Shown here one piece after another: positions 48,789 through 62,860 of a stretch of 64,000 nt of DNA. A program made the position numbers and the translations under genes. Each line of letters starts with the position of its first letter. Positions within the stretch are counted from its first letter, which is position 1. The notes under the pieces are model-generated. The model was not told the DNA's origin. It did not search any database and saw only the letters and a list, made by a program, of their open reading frames with translations. This stretch comes from Brassica napus (lineage: Eukaryota > Streptophyta > Magnoliopsida > Brassicales > Brassicaceae), in contig NC_063446.1 of assembly GCF_020379485.1 (NCBI RefSeq), forward strand, positions 12,509,597-12,573,596, written 5' to 3'.

Positions 48789-51700
48789 ATGCTTGCAGCT
48801 TCATCAAATGTGTTTGCATCTGCTAACTCTGTGGTAAAGTTTAATGGTCTCAACTATGGTGAGTGGTTCGAGCAAATCCGGTTTACACTAGGTGTAATGG
48901 CTTTGGACTCTGCCATACTATCTGATGAGGAACCTTCAGCTATTACAGTAGATAGCTCCAAATCTGAAAAGTCTCGTTATGAGAGATGGGAGCGATCTAA
49001 CAGGCTGAGCTTGAACCTTATGAGGTTAACAATGGCGGAAAGTATTAAGCCATCAATGCCTAAGACAGAGAAAGCAAGGGAATTCATAGAGAAAATTAAG
49101 GAGTGTTCACAATCGGAATTGGCTGACAAGTCGATTGTAGGAAGTCTCATGAATGAGCTAACTACAAAGAAGTTTGACTGGTCTCAGCCAATCCATGATC
49201 ATTTGACGCACATGTCTAATCTGGCAGCAAAGTTAACGACCTTGGGAATGGAGGTACATGAGCAATTCTTGGTCCAATTCATCATGAACTCTCTACCTCT
49301 TGAATTTAGCCAGTTCCAGGTGAATTACAACACCATTAAGGATAAATGGAACTTTAAGGAATTAAAGTCTATGCTAATTCAAGAGGAGGGGAGACTAAGG
49401 AAGATGAAAGATCAAGTTGCTAACCTCGTAGGTCTTGGAAGTGCTAGTAGCAGCAAAAGAACATCAAGTAGGAAGGACAAAAGTGAAAGGACCTCAAAGT
49501 CAAATCCAAAAGGAAAAGAAGTGTTTCTTTTGTAAGCAAGTAGGACACTTCAAGAAGGATTGTCCTAAAAGGAAGGATTGGTTCGACAAGAAAGGTAAAC
49601 ATTACAGCTTTGTTTGCTATGAAATGAATCTTGTTGAAGTTCCTAATAATACTTGGTGGTTAGATTCTGGTGCTACTACTCATGTGTCTCATATTAAACA
49701 GGGATTCAGTTCGATCCAGCCCATAAGAGGACCTAAACAGTACTTGTTCATGGGAAACAAGATGAAGGCGCAAATAGAAGGAATTGGGACGTATAGATTG
49801 ATCTTGGACACTGGAAGTCATGTGGATCTTGAAGGGTGTCTCTATGTACCTGAGTGTGCTAGAAATCTTGTTTCTGTTAGTAGGTTGGACAATTTAGGAT
49901 TTAGTATTAAGGTTGCACATGGTGTTTTCACATTTTACCGAAATGATTACTTTTATGGTAGTGGTATTTTATTTGATTCACTTTATAAGTTTAACCTTGA
50001 TGCAAAGTTTTCTGAATCCCTATTTAATGTTGAAAGTCGAGGCATTACGCGTAGCGCAATTAATGAAAGTTCTGCTTTCTTGTGGCATCAACGACTAGGT
50101 CATATTTCCAAAGAAATAATTAAGAGGTTAATAAAGAATGAAATTCTTCCTCAGTTGGATTTCAGTGACTTAGATGTATGCATAGACTGCATTAAGGGAA
50201 AGCAGACGAAACATACTTTAAAGAAACCAGCCACAAGAAGCACTCAGCTTCTTGAGTTAATACACACCGATATATGTGGCCCTTTCGATGCTCCTTCATG
50301 GAGTGGCGAAAAATATTTCATCACATTTATTGATGATTACTCACAGTATGGATATACCTATCTACTGCATGAAAAGCCTAAGTCTGTGAATGTCCTAGAG
50401 GTATTCATTGACGAAGTGGAAAGACAGTTAGATAAAAAGGTGAAAGTAGTGAGATCTGACAGAGGTGGTGAATTTTATGGAAAATTCGATGAAAGTGGAC
50501 AATGTCCTGGTCCATTTGCAAGGTACTTGAAAGTAGGGGCATATGTGCACAACACACAATGCCCGGTACTCCTCAGCAGAATGGTGTAGCTGAGAGGCGG
50601 AACTGTACCTTAATAGAGATGGTTAGGAGCATGTTGAGTAATTGCTCATTACCCCTTTCTTTGTGGATATATGCGTTAAGAACTGCAACGTATGTGCTAA
50701 ACCGGGTTCCTAGTAAGGCAGTTCCTAAGACTCTTTATGAGCTGTGGACGGGAAGGAAACCTAGTTTAAGACATCTACGTGTATGGGGTTGTCCAGGAGA
50801 AGTAAGGCTATATAATCCACATGAAAATAAACTTGATTCTAGGATTGTCAGTGGATTTTTTATTTGCTATCCTGAGAAATCAAAGGGGTACACATTTTAT
50901 TGCCCTAACCATAGTACGAGAATAGTTGATTCGGGTAATGCTAGGTTCATTGAAAATGGTGAAACTAGTGGGAGTGGTGAACCACGAAAAGTGGACATTA
51001 ATGAAGTTCAGGTTGAAGTTTCTTCACTTGTAGTTCCACCTGAAGTAGTTGTTCCTATTGTTGCATCAGACTCTAATGGCACAATAGGACAACAAAATGA
51101 TGAGCCAGTCCCACTAGCTGAAGATACTGTTGATGAACATGTCATAATTCAAGAAGGAAATAGTGAACCACAAATACCTTTAAGGCGATCTGGAAGAGAA
51201 AGAAGATCTGCCATTTCAAATGATTATGTGGTTTACACTATTGAAAATGAATGTGACTTAAGCATGGATGACGATCCGATCTCATTCAAAATGGCCATGG
51301 AAAGTGACAATTCTGAAGAGTGGTTTGATGCCTCAAAAGAAGAAATGAAATCTATGGATGATAATCATGTATGGGACTTAGTAGAGTTGCCCGATGGTTT
51401 CAATACCATTGGTTGTAAATGGGTCTACAAAACTAAACGTGACTCAAAAGGTAAACCTGAAAGATGCAAGTCTCGCCTTGTTGCTAAAGGTTTCACCTAG
51501 AAAGATGGCATTGACTATAAAGAGACCTTCTCTCCGGTTTCAAAGAAGGATTCTCTTAGAATTTTTTTGGCTTTGGTGGCTCATTATGATCCTGAGCTTC
51601 ACCAGATGGATGTAAAAACCGCCTTTCTGAATGGAGATCTTGAGGAGGAAGTATATATGGACTAACCAGAACGATTCGTGGTCACAGGAAAAGAAAATTT

Positions 51701-52853
51701 GGTGTGTAAGCTGAGAAAGTCAATTTATGGACTAAAACAAGCTTCTCGACAATGGTATATAAAGTTTAATGATACCATCACATCATATGGTTTTGTAGAG
51801 ATCATTGTTGATCGATGTATCTACATTAAGATCAGTGGGAGTAAGTTTGTGATTTTAGTCCTATATGTTGATGATATTTTGCTTGCTGCAAATGACATGG
51901 GTATGTTACAAGATGTGAAGAAGTATCTCTCTAAGAACTTTGAAATGAAAGATATGGGTGAGGCATCTTATGTGATCGGGATAGAAATATTTCGAGATAG
52001 ATCACAAGGACTGTTAAGTTTGTCTCAGGAAGGATATATCAATAAGATCTTAAAGAGATATAAAATGGAGAAATGCTCTGCAGGAATAACTCCAATTCAG
52101 AAGGGGGACAAGTTCAGTAAAATGTAATGTCCAAAAAATGAATTTGAGCGTAAAGAAATGGAAAGAATTCCCTATGCATCGGTGGTTGGGAGTTTGAACT
52201 ATGTTCAAACATGTACTCGACCTGATATCAGCTTTGCTGATGGAATGTTGGGTCGATATCAAAGTAATCCCGGAATGGACCACTAGAAAGCTGCAAAGAA
52301 GGTTCTCAGGTACTTACAAGGCACCAAAGAAAACATGCTTACATATAGGAGATCTGATCAGCTGGAAGTCATTGGATATTCAGATTCAGACTATGCCGGA
52401 TGCGTTGATAGCAGAAAATCAACGTTTGGCTACTTGTTCCTATTAGCTGGGGGAGCAATATCATGGAAGAGTGGAAAGCAGTCTGTCATTGCTACTTCTA
52501 CCATGGAGGCTGAATTTGTGGCATGCTTTGAGGCCACAATTCATGCACTATGGCTGCGGAACTTTATCTCAGGGCTTCGGATTGTCGACACTATAGCCAA
52601 GCCGCTGAGAATTTACTGCGATAATTCTGCAGCTGTCTTCTTTTCAAAGAACGACAAGTACTCGAAGGGTGCTAAGCACATGGAATTAAAGTACTTGTCT
52701 GTTAAAGAAGAAGTTCAGAAACGGAGAGTGTCATTCGAGCACATAAGGACGGACATGATGGTAGCGGATCCGCTAACTAAAGGTTTACCACCCAAGGCGT
52801 TCAATGGCCATGTAGAACGTATGGATATTATAGATAAGGCTTTGCTATTTTAG
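48789..52853 (+). pseudogene. copia Gag-Pol polyprotein, two frameshifts and four stops
   Basis: Domain order is Gag (UBN2 type, from ATG 48789), zinc knuckle CFFCKQVGHFKKDC, protease WLDSGATTH, integrase (HHCC region before WHQRLGH; core with HTDICGPF and GVAERRN), reverse transcriptase (VYKTKRD; VLYVDDILLAAN) and RNase H (YSDSDYAG; YCDNSAAV). This is the copia order, with integrase before reverse transcriptase. Frame breaks lie at about 49510 and 50530. In-frame stops are at 51498-51500 (TAG), 51663-51665 (TAA), 52125-52127 (TAA) and 52284-52286 (TAG). The copy cannot make its own proteins but keeps everything needed in cis. Confidence 0.93.
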
Positions 52854-53183
52854 TTATGGGATGCTCATTATGTATTTGACACTGAGAATTCACATAAAGT
52901 TATGTTTCTGATTTACTTATTATGTTATCATTAAAGTATGTGTATACACTTATGGTTTGTAGATAACATATGGTTGGTTTGAGAAATAAAAGTTCTTCTC
53001 ATATAAGGGATGATACAAAATTAGAATTGATTTTTGATACATGGAAGGGACTATGTCGTTTAATGGCATACAACCGCCATGATTCGATCAATCCAAATTT
53101 TAGTAAAGATCAAGTGAACTTGATATAAAAGTGCACATTAAAGTTATTAAACCCTGAGTCGACACAAAGGTCAAGTGGGAGAA

Positions 53184-53843
53184 TGTAAGAATATTTTATA
53201 TTCTATGTGACCTATGTATCTATTGGTTTAATATAAAGTTCAAGTTCATATTAATGTTTTTAGATTCTAATATAAAAGACGATACCGTGATGGATCGGTT
53301 TCGATTAATGAGTTAGAATTCGGGTGTATTGATAACTTTACCTTATATATATATATATAAATGTCCTTAATCTCATGATCATATATATGTATATGTAAAT
53401 GGTAATAATAATGGAATATGTTACCATAGATTTAATATATATGATGATACATTATTTAGCACTTGTGCGGTTAAAATAGTGAAGGGTTGCGTTGAAGTAT
53501 TATGTCCGAGAGTTGTGTTGGTTAAGACACATCTCTTTGATTATTATAAAAGTGACTTGTAAGTTGTTTGACTTGTACATAAGGAAAGAGTCTTTCTAAA
53601 ACACACAACAATAAGATTTATCAAAAGGAGAGATTAAGGAAGCTTTGGGATTTCTTGTCCATCAAGGAAATCACCAAAAGGAGAAGGTTAAAGAGGAGAA
53701 GATCAAGTGGAATTGCATCCAAGCATGGATCAAGGTTAGTGTTTCTATCTTCTTTAGAAATGTGTTAGGCTTGAATTAAACTAAATCTAGATTATGGTCT
53801 TGGGGTAGATTTCATAATTGAAATCATAAAAGTTAATCTTACA
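53184..53843 (+). repeat. 3' LTR of the copia element
   Basis: A 660-base LTR matching the 5' LTR except for scattered substitutions, a changed TA-rich run near 53345 and an extra segment near 53562 that duplicates GACTTGTA. It is followed directly by the CTATC target duplication and resumed DA2 coding sequence. Confidence 0.93.
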
Positions 53844-54406
53844 CTATCATCATCGGCAGCATCATAATCATTACCATGCAAAACACCGAGATGGGAGAAA
53901 CAGAGAGCAACAGCTATGTAAGTTCTTACATGAACGGCGAGAGCTTCCAAAGCTTTCCTCCTCCTCTGGTCATTTCTCCAGAGAGTTTTAAGGAGCAGAT
54001 GATGATGGCTATGGCTGTGTCTTTAGCAGAAGTTCATGCCACGACCACAAGTGCACCAGCTGAAGTTTCTTGGCGATAAGTAGGGTAGTAATGGAGACTC
54101 ATGTGTCTGAATGTGATGATGATTGATCACTTCATAATGTTTGGGGGTTCCTATATGAAGAAATAAAAGAAAAACAGTATTTTCAGTTTTAGTAGAAAAA
54201 GGTTGGGTTTGTTTTCAAGCGCATCTATCTCGTTAGCCGGACCGCCTTCCGGTTTACAAAGTTGGAACCGGTTTACATTGAAACTGGTTTACGTCTTTTA
54301 ACGAATTGTTTCTGTTTTAAGTTTCATAACGAATAGGGTCCATACGGATCTGTAATCTGTTCGGTTCAATCTCTTCAGATTTTTTTTTCTGACTAATAAT
54401 GCAGCT

Positions 54407-54507
54407 CCCATGGCCCATGTCCCATGGCCCATGTCCCATGTCCCATGTCCCATGTCCCATGTCCCATGTCCCATGTCCCATGTCCCATGTCCCATGTCCC
54501 ATGTCCC
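54407..54507. repeat. (CCCATGT)n minisatellite, about 14 units
   Basis: The seven-base unit CCCATGT repeats almost perfectly, with CCCATGG variants at the left end and CCCC closing the right. Because seven is not a multiple of three, every frame cycles through the same seven residues (WDMGHGT on the minus strand), which creates spurious open frames. Confidence 0.95.
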
Positions 54508-55509
54508 CAATCCAAGTAACAGTGTACGCAGTTTATTTTCTTTTAACTTTGACCAAATCAATATTTTAATAAACTATAAATAGGTTTGTCGTATATCCGA
54601 TACAAAATATCAAGTGCTTATGCTGTTTAAAGTCGTTCGCAGAAAGTGTTTATTTAAGAAAATAAAAATAAAACTTGTTGGAGATGTCCATGTCGGTCCC
54701 ATGCATGTGAATTTGTCAATTCACCGACGACTCACTTTCCTTCAAAAGAATGATTCCATTTTCAAAAAATTTTGGTGCCCAAATCTACTTTTCGGACCAC
54801 AGTCCACGTTTAGCATTGAGATTTTCGGTTGTGATGTCTTTATCTATTTCTTATTACTGTTATTACTGTTATTACTGTTATAAGTTGTTAGCATATAACA
54901 ATATTTATACTAAATTAATTTAAATATTAATTTAATTTTTGTAAAATAATCTGTAACTAAATAATTAATTCATTAAATGAAAATATTGTAAAATTTGTAA
55001 AATGTAAAAAGTTATATTATTTATATATAGCTTTATATATACATACATATATTTATGCATATATTAGATTAAAGTAGATGATGTCCCTCTTTCAACATTG
55101 TAGTAATTGTGGTTTGTTGTATATTAAGCGGACATTACAATTTAATTTGATTTGATCTGTACAGTTGCCAATATCTATTTTTTAGATCGAATCAAAATGG
55201 ATAACAAATTCAAACAGATTTTACAAAGCTATAAATCGCGTTTAATTCTAGTTATTGAGTAACAATTATTTCAATAATTACATATCGGAATATGCAAGCA
55301 TATTTTGTTAATTCTTAGATAATTGTTGGAAAAAACATGTGCCATTTATTTTATTTTTAGTGGAATACTGACAGTAGAAAACAAAAACAGTAACATCTTT
55401 TCAATTATTGGATTTTTTGTCTTTTTCAATTATTAGATTAACATTAACTTAAAACATACATGTATATATATATGGCACACTAAGAACAACAAATCACGAA
55501 CATAACCTA
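54508..55509. other. DA2-GA2OX1 intergenic DNA, no gene
   Basis: AT-rich. A short TTACTGTTA triplication is at 54855-54881. No exon is supported. The two flanking genes converge here. Confidence 0.5.
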
Positions 55510-57627
<2,118 letters not shown>

Positions 57628-57717
57628 TGCTATAAATGTATGTTTCAGAGATTTTCCTTTTCTGGTGTCCCTTTTAATAGCTTTGAAGGATGAGACATCC
57701 GAGTAATGCGTGTGCGG

Positions 57718-57725
57718 TATATATA
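57718..57725 (-). promoter_or_regulatory. Putative GA2OX1 TATA box
   Basis: CTATATATA on the minus strand lies about 90 bases upstream of the ATG at 57627-57625, a usual distance in plants. A MITE B-family copy sits directly upstream (57751-57882). Confidence 0.5.
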
Positions 57726-57750
57726 GCCGAGGAGAGGATAAAAAGCGTAG

Positions 57751-57882
57751 ACCATGATTAATCCAGACTTTTAAAGTGAGGTTTTTAGATTCGGCTATTA
57801 GATTCTCAGCCGAAAAGTATAAAAAAAAGTGTCACATTATGAGTTAAAAATCTCAAATTAAGAATATGGGTTAATCATGCTC
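57751..57882. mobile_element. MITE B-family copy in the GA2OX1 promoter
   Basis: Ends ACCATGATTAATCC and GGGTTAATCATGCTC are inverted. The interior shares GCCGAAAAGTATAAAAAAAAG and GAGTTAAAAATCTCAAATTAAG with the other family members. It is shorter (about 132 bp) through internal deletion. Confidence 0.65.
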
Positions 57883-58778
57883 TTACGTACGAATAGGATC
57901 ATCAAACTATTCAAAAATTCAAGCTAATAAATTCAACTGTTTTGTCTTTAGTGTATCGACATCAATAAAATTGATTTTGGGGGAAAATATTGAAAGCGTC
58001 GTCATTCATTATCATTTTGCTAAATAGTAGTATAAACTTTTAAATTGCTTTCGTCGTGTCATTTTTCTGGTTTGCTTGTTCTTTTGTTGGTTTATCGTGG
58101 AGGTAATCTATATTTTAAGGTAATTTGTTCTAGATAAAAACATAAATATCTTTTCAACATAAAATATTAATTTGAGAGCCATAGGCATATGAGCTTTCAT
58201 GACTGTTACGTATACACCCTCTATTTTTGGTAAAAGTGGCACTTCAAAAAATTTCATGTATATTAAAAAATTATTTACCAACTTTATTTTATCTTTTATT
58301 CACACACTAAATATATTTCTCTCTCTAATTAATACACTAATATAATGAAGCTAAAAATGAACATATACTTAAAATTTTGCATTAAAAACACCAAACGATG
58401 GTTTTTGAAACAAAAATAAAACTCTAAAACATCACACTTTAAGAAATAGAGAGAGTATTATTAGTAAATTCGTTCAATAATTTGTTTTTTCTAATTGTCT
58501 TTTTCGTGAATTGCATATCAAAACTCAAACGTCCATATCCAAACTGACCCTCGTTCTCCATTTAACCCGTTCGATGAATCTAACTAGACCAACTAAATTA
58601 ATCTTTTTATCTATGTACGTCAATGTTCGCAACGAATAACGGTCTTAAAAATACGAGATATATTGTTTTGATACTGTCTCCACCAACAAGACAAACAACT
58701 TCAGATAAGATGTGCACGGTATGGCTTCGAATGGATCCGAGTGTTCTCTCTGTCACCAAAAATATATATATCTTTACC
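57883..58778. other. Upstream flank of GA2OX1, no gene
   Basis: AT-rich sequence without a supported exon. The LINE 3' end begins at 58779. Confidence 0.5.
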
Positions 58779-58825
58779 TTTTTTTTTTGTCAACTGAAAT
58801 GCATTAATATATCTAAACCAAGGAT

Positions 58826-61800
58826 TCAATACAAGGCGGGGGAGGAACAAGAGAGTGCAGCTTTCGCTAGGGAATCAGCTGCAACATTGTACTCTCGCCC
58901 AACAAAGGAAATAAAACAAAAGATAAAGGATGATGATAGAATCTCGATATCCATGAGAACCCCGAAGAGCTCCACCCGATAAGACTCCGAGAAGATAGCT
59001 CTCGCGAGCTCCCGTGAGTCGGTTCGGAACCAGACTTTTGTTAGAGATAGGCGCTTAGCTTCCAGCATTGCTTCCCTCATAGCCAGCGCTTCCGCTACGA
59101 GGGGGGAGGAGATATGTGCCAGTGCGCGGGATTGTTCCTGGATAACAGTAGATTGTAGATCCGTGAAACACCAGCCAAGACCCGCTCGGTGGTTTGCCGA
59201 CGACCACGCCGCATCAGAATTGCAGAGCGTCACGTCCATTCGTGTTGGCGGGATTTCGAACTCTAAGAGAGCAGGTCGCAATTGTGTGGATGTCGGCACC
59301 TGTGCCTGTAACCATTCACGACCAGAAGAGCATGCCTTGGAAACCACGGTAGTCGCCGGGATCTGTCTGTTTTCGAAGACTAGCAAGTTCCGAGCAGTCC
59401 ATATATTCCACAGAAGCCAGGAGGTGAGGCACGTTGACACCCCTGTGGGCGGGAGACTCACCATTGTCGACATGAGCAGAAAGGCATCATGGAGTGTTTT
59501 CGCATCAGAGAAGTTAGGCTGGGTAACGTAAGGGGCTCTTTCCCACACCTGAGCCGCAAAAGGACATAGCAAAAACAGGTGCATCGCCGTTTCATCCTCG
59601 TTGCAGTGAGGGCAGAGGCCCGGCGTGTTGATTCCCCGACTACGAAGGTTTGCCCCGAGTGGGAGAGCTCCCCGACACAACCTCCACAGGAAGATTTTCA
59701 GTTTCGGTGATGTCGTTTCACGCCAGATGAACTTCTGCCAGTCAAAAGTAGCCACAGGGAGATGTTGTTGATGTTGATTCCTTTGATCTTCGCGCATTGC
59801 GTAATATCCGGATTTGACGCTATAGATACCGGACTTTGTCTTCTGCCAGCAAAAGGTGTCCTCAACTTGGAAAATACTCGGTTTGATTTGGTAGATATCC
59901 TCAGCTAGTTCGGGAAGAACAGCCTCTACCATGTGGCGGTTCCACTCACCTGTTCCTCGAAGTAGGAGGTCAGAGATGTAGAGATCTCTTGTAGCCTCTG
60001 TTGGTGGACCGTAGACGACGATGTGAGAGGTCGTCGAGATCCAGGAGTCATTCCAGACCTTGGTAGAGTTCCCATTTCCGATTGCCTTACCAAGCTGCAG
60101 CTTAAGAAGATTAAGTCCCGCAATTACACCTCGCCAGCCGTGAGACGCCGAGGTAGGACAAGGAGACGTGAGGAAGCTCGTATTGAAGCAGTATTTTCCT
60201 AGTAACAGGCGCGCTAGGAGACAATCCGGGGACGTCAGTATCCGCCAGGCGTTCTTAGCCAGCATAGCCGTATTGGAATCCAAGATATATCTGAAGCCCA
60301 AGCCCCCATCACTCTTGTGTTGCGTTAAGGAAGCCCATGCTACCCAACATAGTTTACGCACCGAGGGATCCGCGTCCCACCAGAATCAAGTGAGGACTGA
60401 CTGGATTTGCTTACATAATCCAATGGGCAGTGGGAAACAGGACATAGTGTACGTAGGGATGGCCGAAAGCACGAACTTTAGCATTGTAAGCTTTTTGGCT
60501 GGAGACAACCGACGTGTAGACCATGAGGCCGCCCGGAGTCTGATTATGTCGACTATAGAGGAGAAGAGATCCCGCTTCCTTCTGGTAATGAGTTTGGGTA
60601 GACCAAGATACTTGCCGACTCCTCCTTCTTTATCAATGCCAAGGATAAGTTTGACCCGTGATCGGGTCTCCTGTGGCGTCCTTGACGAGAAGGAGATATA
60701 CGATTTAGCAGCATTTATCCATTGACCCGAAGCTTTCTCATAATCTCTCAGGATCAGCGCAAATGATTCGCAGCTTCCGGTGGTGGCTTTTGTGAAGAAA
60801 ATCGTATCATCGGCAAAGAGCAAGTGGTTGATACGTGGGCAATGATGTCCAATCTTCACCCCAGTGAGCTCTCCACTCCGTTGTCCTGCCCGACACAGGC
60901 CCGAGAGTACTTCTCCACAAATGATAAAGATATACGGAGACAGATGATCCCCTTGTCGGATACCCCTTTGCGGTGTAACTGCGCCGTGGGCTGAGTCATT
61001 GACCAAGAAGGAATAGATCACTGTCTCTATGCACTGCATGACCAAATTGATCTATTCTCTAGCAAAGCCCAACCTCTCAAAGACCAACCGGATAAAGCTC
61101 CATTCTAGCCTATCATAGGCTTTGCTCATATTTGTTTTTACCGCTAGGTAGCAATGTTTCTTTGCCTCCGATCCTTTGAGATAATGGAGAATCTCATGTG
61201 TGATGAGGACATTATCCGCAATAGATCGTCCCGGTAAAAAAACTGATTGGTTCTCAGAGATTATCGATCCAAGGACTGGCCGGAGTCGTAGGGAGAGAAT
61301 CTTTGAGATGATCTTATAGTAGACGTTGCACAAGGCGATTGGCCAAAAATCTGAGACCTTTAGAGCATCACTGCTTTTCGGAATGAGGCGGACCTGAGTC
61401 ATGTTGATTGATGCCGGCATTAACCCTGACGAGAAGAAGGCGCGAACTTCCGAGACTATAGCTGGACCAATTGCCGTCCAGTTAGCTTGAAAGAAGGAGG
61501 CTGAGAAGCCATCAGGCCCCGGCGCCTTGTCTGGATGAATGGCAAAGAGGGCCTTTTTAACCTCCATGGCGGATGGGAGAGCGGTCAGTGTTTCGTTGGT
61601 CTCTGGAGTAATCGACGGAGACAGGCCTCGGGAGATAATATCCTCAATCATCTCTCTGTCTGTTCCAGTGGTCGTAAATATCTCCGCAAAGTACCGTGCT
61701 ATCTCCTTAGCGATCTGCTCTCCCTCATAAACTGAGGTACCACTCGCATCCTCCAACATTGTAAGCCTATTACGAGCTTTCCGCCCTTTTGCAACTGCAT

Positions 61801-62860
61801 GGAAGTACCCTGTATTTTTGTCGCCCAAAGTCAACCATAGCATTCTACTTCTTTGTTTCCAGAAAGCTTCCTCGGCTTTGTAGGCTTCAAGGAGTTCCTT
61901 ATTTATGCTTGCGACTGTCTCATCGGGGACGTCATTTGACATGGCCATGTCTAGCCTCTGTCTCAGCGCTTCTATGGTCTGTCGACTATTAGCGTGGTGG
62001 ATTCTGCTCCACTGAACAATGGCTCTCCTGCAAGCGCCTAGGCGAAGAGCGACCGATAGGTCTGAGGAGGCGTTCCATGTGTGTTCAATCAGCTGTCGGA
62101 CTTCCTCGACATCCTTTAGACGTCTATCGAACCGAAAAATCTTTCCTTGGTTCCTCCGTGTGGCATCAAAAGCTTAGAATACCGGACGATGATCGGAGCC
62201 TTCGAATCTTAAGTAATGACTGCATCCTTGAGGAAATGCGTCATACCAGGCACTGTTAGCTAAGGTCCTATCAAGACGGCTGTGAACCAAGTGTTGGCCT
62301 CTCCTTCCTCGCCAAGACAGATGATTACCCGTATGCTTGAGATCGAAGAGGTCATTAAGAGCTAGGAACTCACGAAAAGCTAGGAAGGTCCGTTCCGGCC
62401 GTGCCGGGCCGCCCGACTTTTCGGAGTTGTCGAGAATTTCATTGAAGTCTCCTGTGAGAAGCCAAGGAGATGCTCTATTCGCTGCAAGAGATGAGATCGC
62501 ATCCCATACTCCTTGCCGACGGGGGATCTTCGGTTCTCCGTACACAAAAGTCATGTGGAAACTGTTACCCTTGAAAGTAACAAGCGAGTCCAGGTAATTG
62601 TGAGACTGAGCGAAAATAGAGACGGTTACTTCTTGGGACCAAAAGAGGGCTAGTCCTCCACCCCCGGACTGTGAGGAGAGACGAGAAAATGGTTATCATA
62701 ATGAAGAGGTGCGAGTTTGTTCAACACAAAGGAATCCGGGTTCTTGGTCTCCATGAGGAACAGAATATGTGGACATATGGATTTACACATGTCCTTGATA
62801 CGATGGACTGTGTCGGGGTTCCCCAGCCCGCAACAGTTCCAGCTTACAACAACTAAGGAA
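58826..62860 (-). pseudogene. LINE ORF2: endonuclease, reverse transcriptase, RNase H
   Basis: Endonuclease motifs are TGDFNEILDN and GSDHRPVF. Reverse transcriptase has PDKAPGPDGFSASFF, NMSKAYDRLEW and the catalytic LLFADDTIFF. A zinc-finger region (CPHCNEDETAMHLFLLC) and a C-terminal RNase H-like domain (CNSDAAW; FVGREYNVAADSLAKA) follow. The frame is interrupted at 62174-62176 (TAA), 61052-61054 (TAG) and 60386-60388 (TGA), with a frameshift in the endonuclease near 62664. Outside these points long stretches stay open, so decay is moderate. The intact protein nicks DNA and copies its own mRNA into the target. Confidence 0.92.

Larger units (their letters stand above)
46828..53843 (+). mobile_element. 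Ty1/copia LTR retrotransposon, complete structure, inserted in DA2 exon
   Basis: The 5' LTR is 46828-47475 and the 3' LTR 53184-53843; both begin TGTAAGAATATTTT and end AATCTTACA. The target duplication is CTATC (46823-46827 and 53844-53848). The primer-binding site TGGTATCAGAGC (47478-47489) fits the 3' end of initiator-Met tRNA. A purine-rich tract (AAAGGTCAAGTGGGAGAA) precedes the 3' LTR. By eye the LTRs differ by about ten substitutions plus a few indels, including an extra roughly 19-base piece in the 3' LTR near 53562, so insertion is fairly recent. A 1.3-kb leader without genes (47490-48788) precedes the polyprotein frame. Confidence 0.95.
45127..54079 (+). pseudogene. DA2: DA2-type E3 ubiquitin ligase, 3' remnant split by a copia element
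   Basis: Exon pieces: 45127-45244 (QYVSEEDDSYVSSPPRVA; ATPSSSSGGL), then 46664-46827 (ALAERQQMVGESSNHNHN; GNCDSYYDIEQE) continuing after the retrotransposon at 53849-54079 (EMGETESNSYVSSYMNGE; FKEQMMMAMAVSLAEVHATT; stop TAA). These match the C-terminal part of DA2/GW2, the RING ligase limiting seed and organ size. No RING exons lie between the APD gene and 45127, so the 5' part is missing. The acceptor expected before 46664 reads ATG instead of AG. Around the junction the His-rich stretch of the family appears in the +1 frame, implying two compensating indels. Removing the copia element and one CTATC leaves an open frame, so the insertion is exonic. Confidence 0.8.

Noticed and set aside
54298..54561. 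Minus-strand open frames made of repeated WDMGHGT
   Set aside because: They are produced by the seven-base repeat, which opens every frame; there is no domain and no splice or promoter support.
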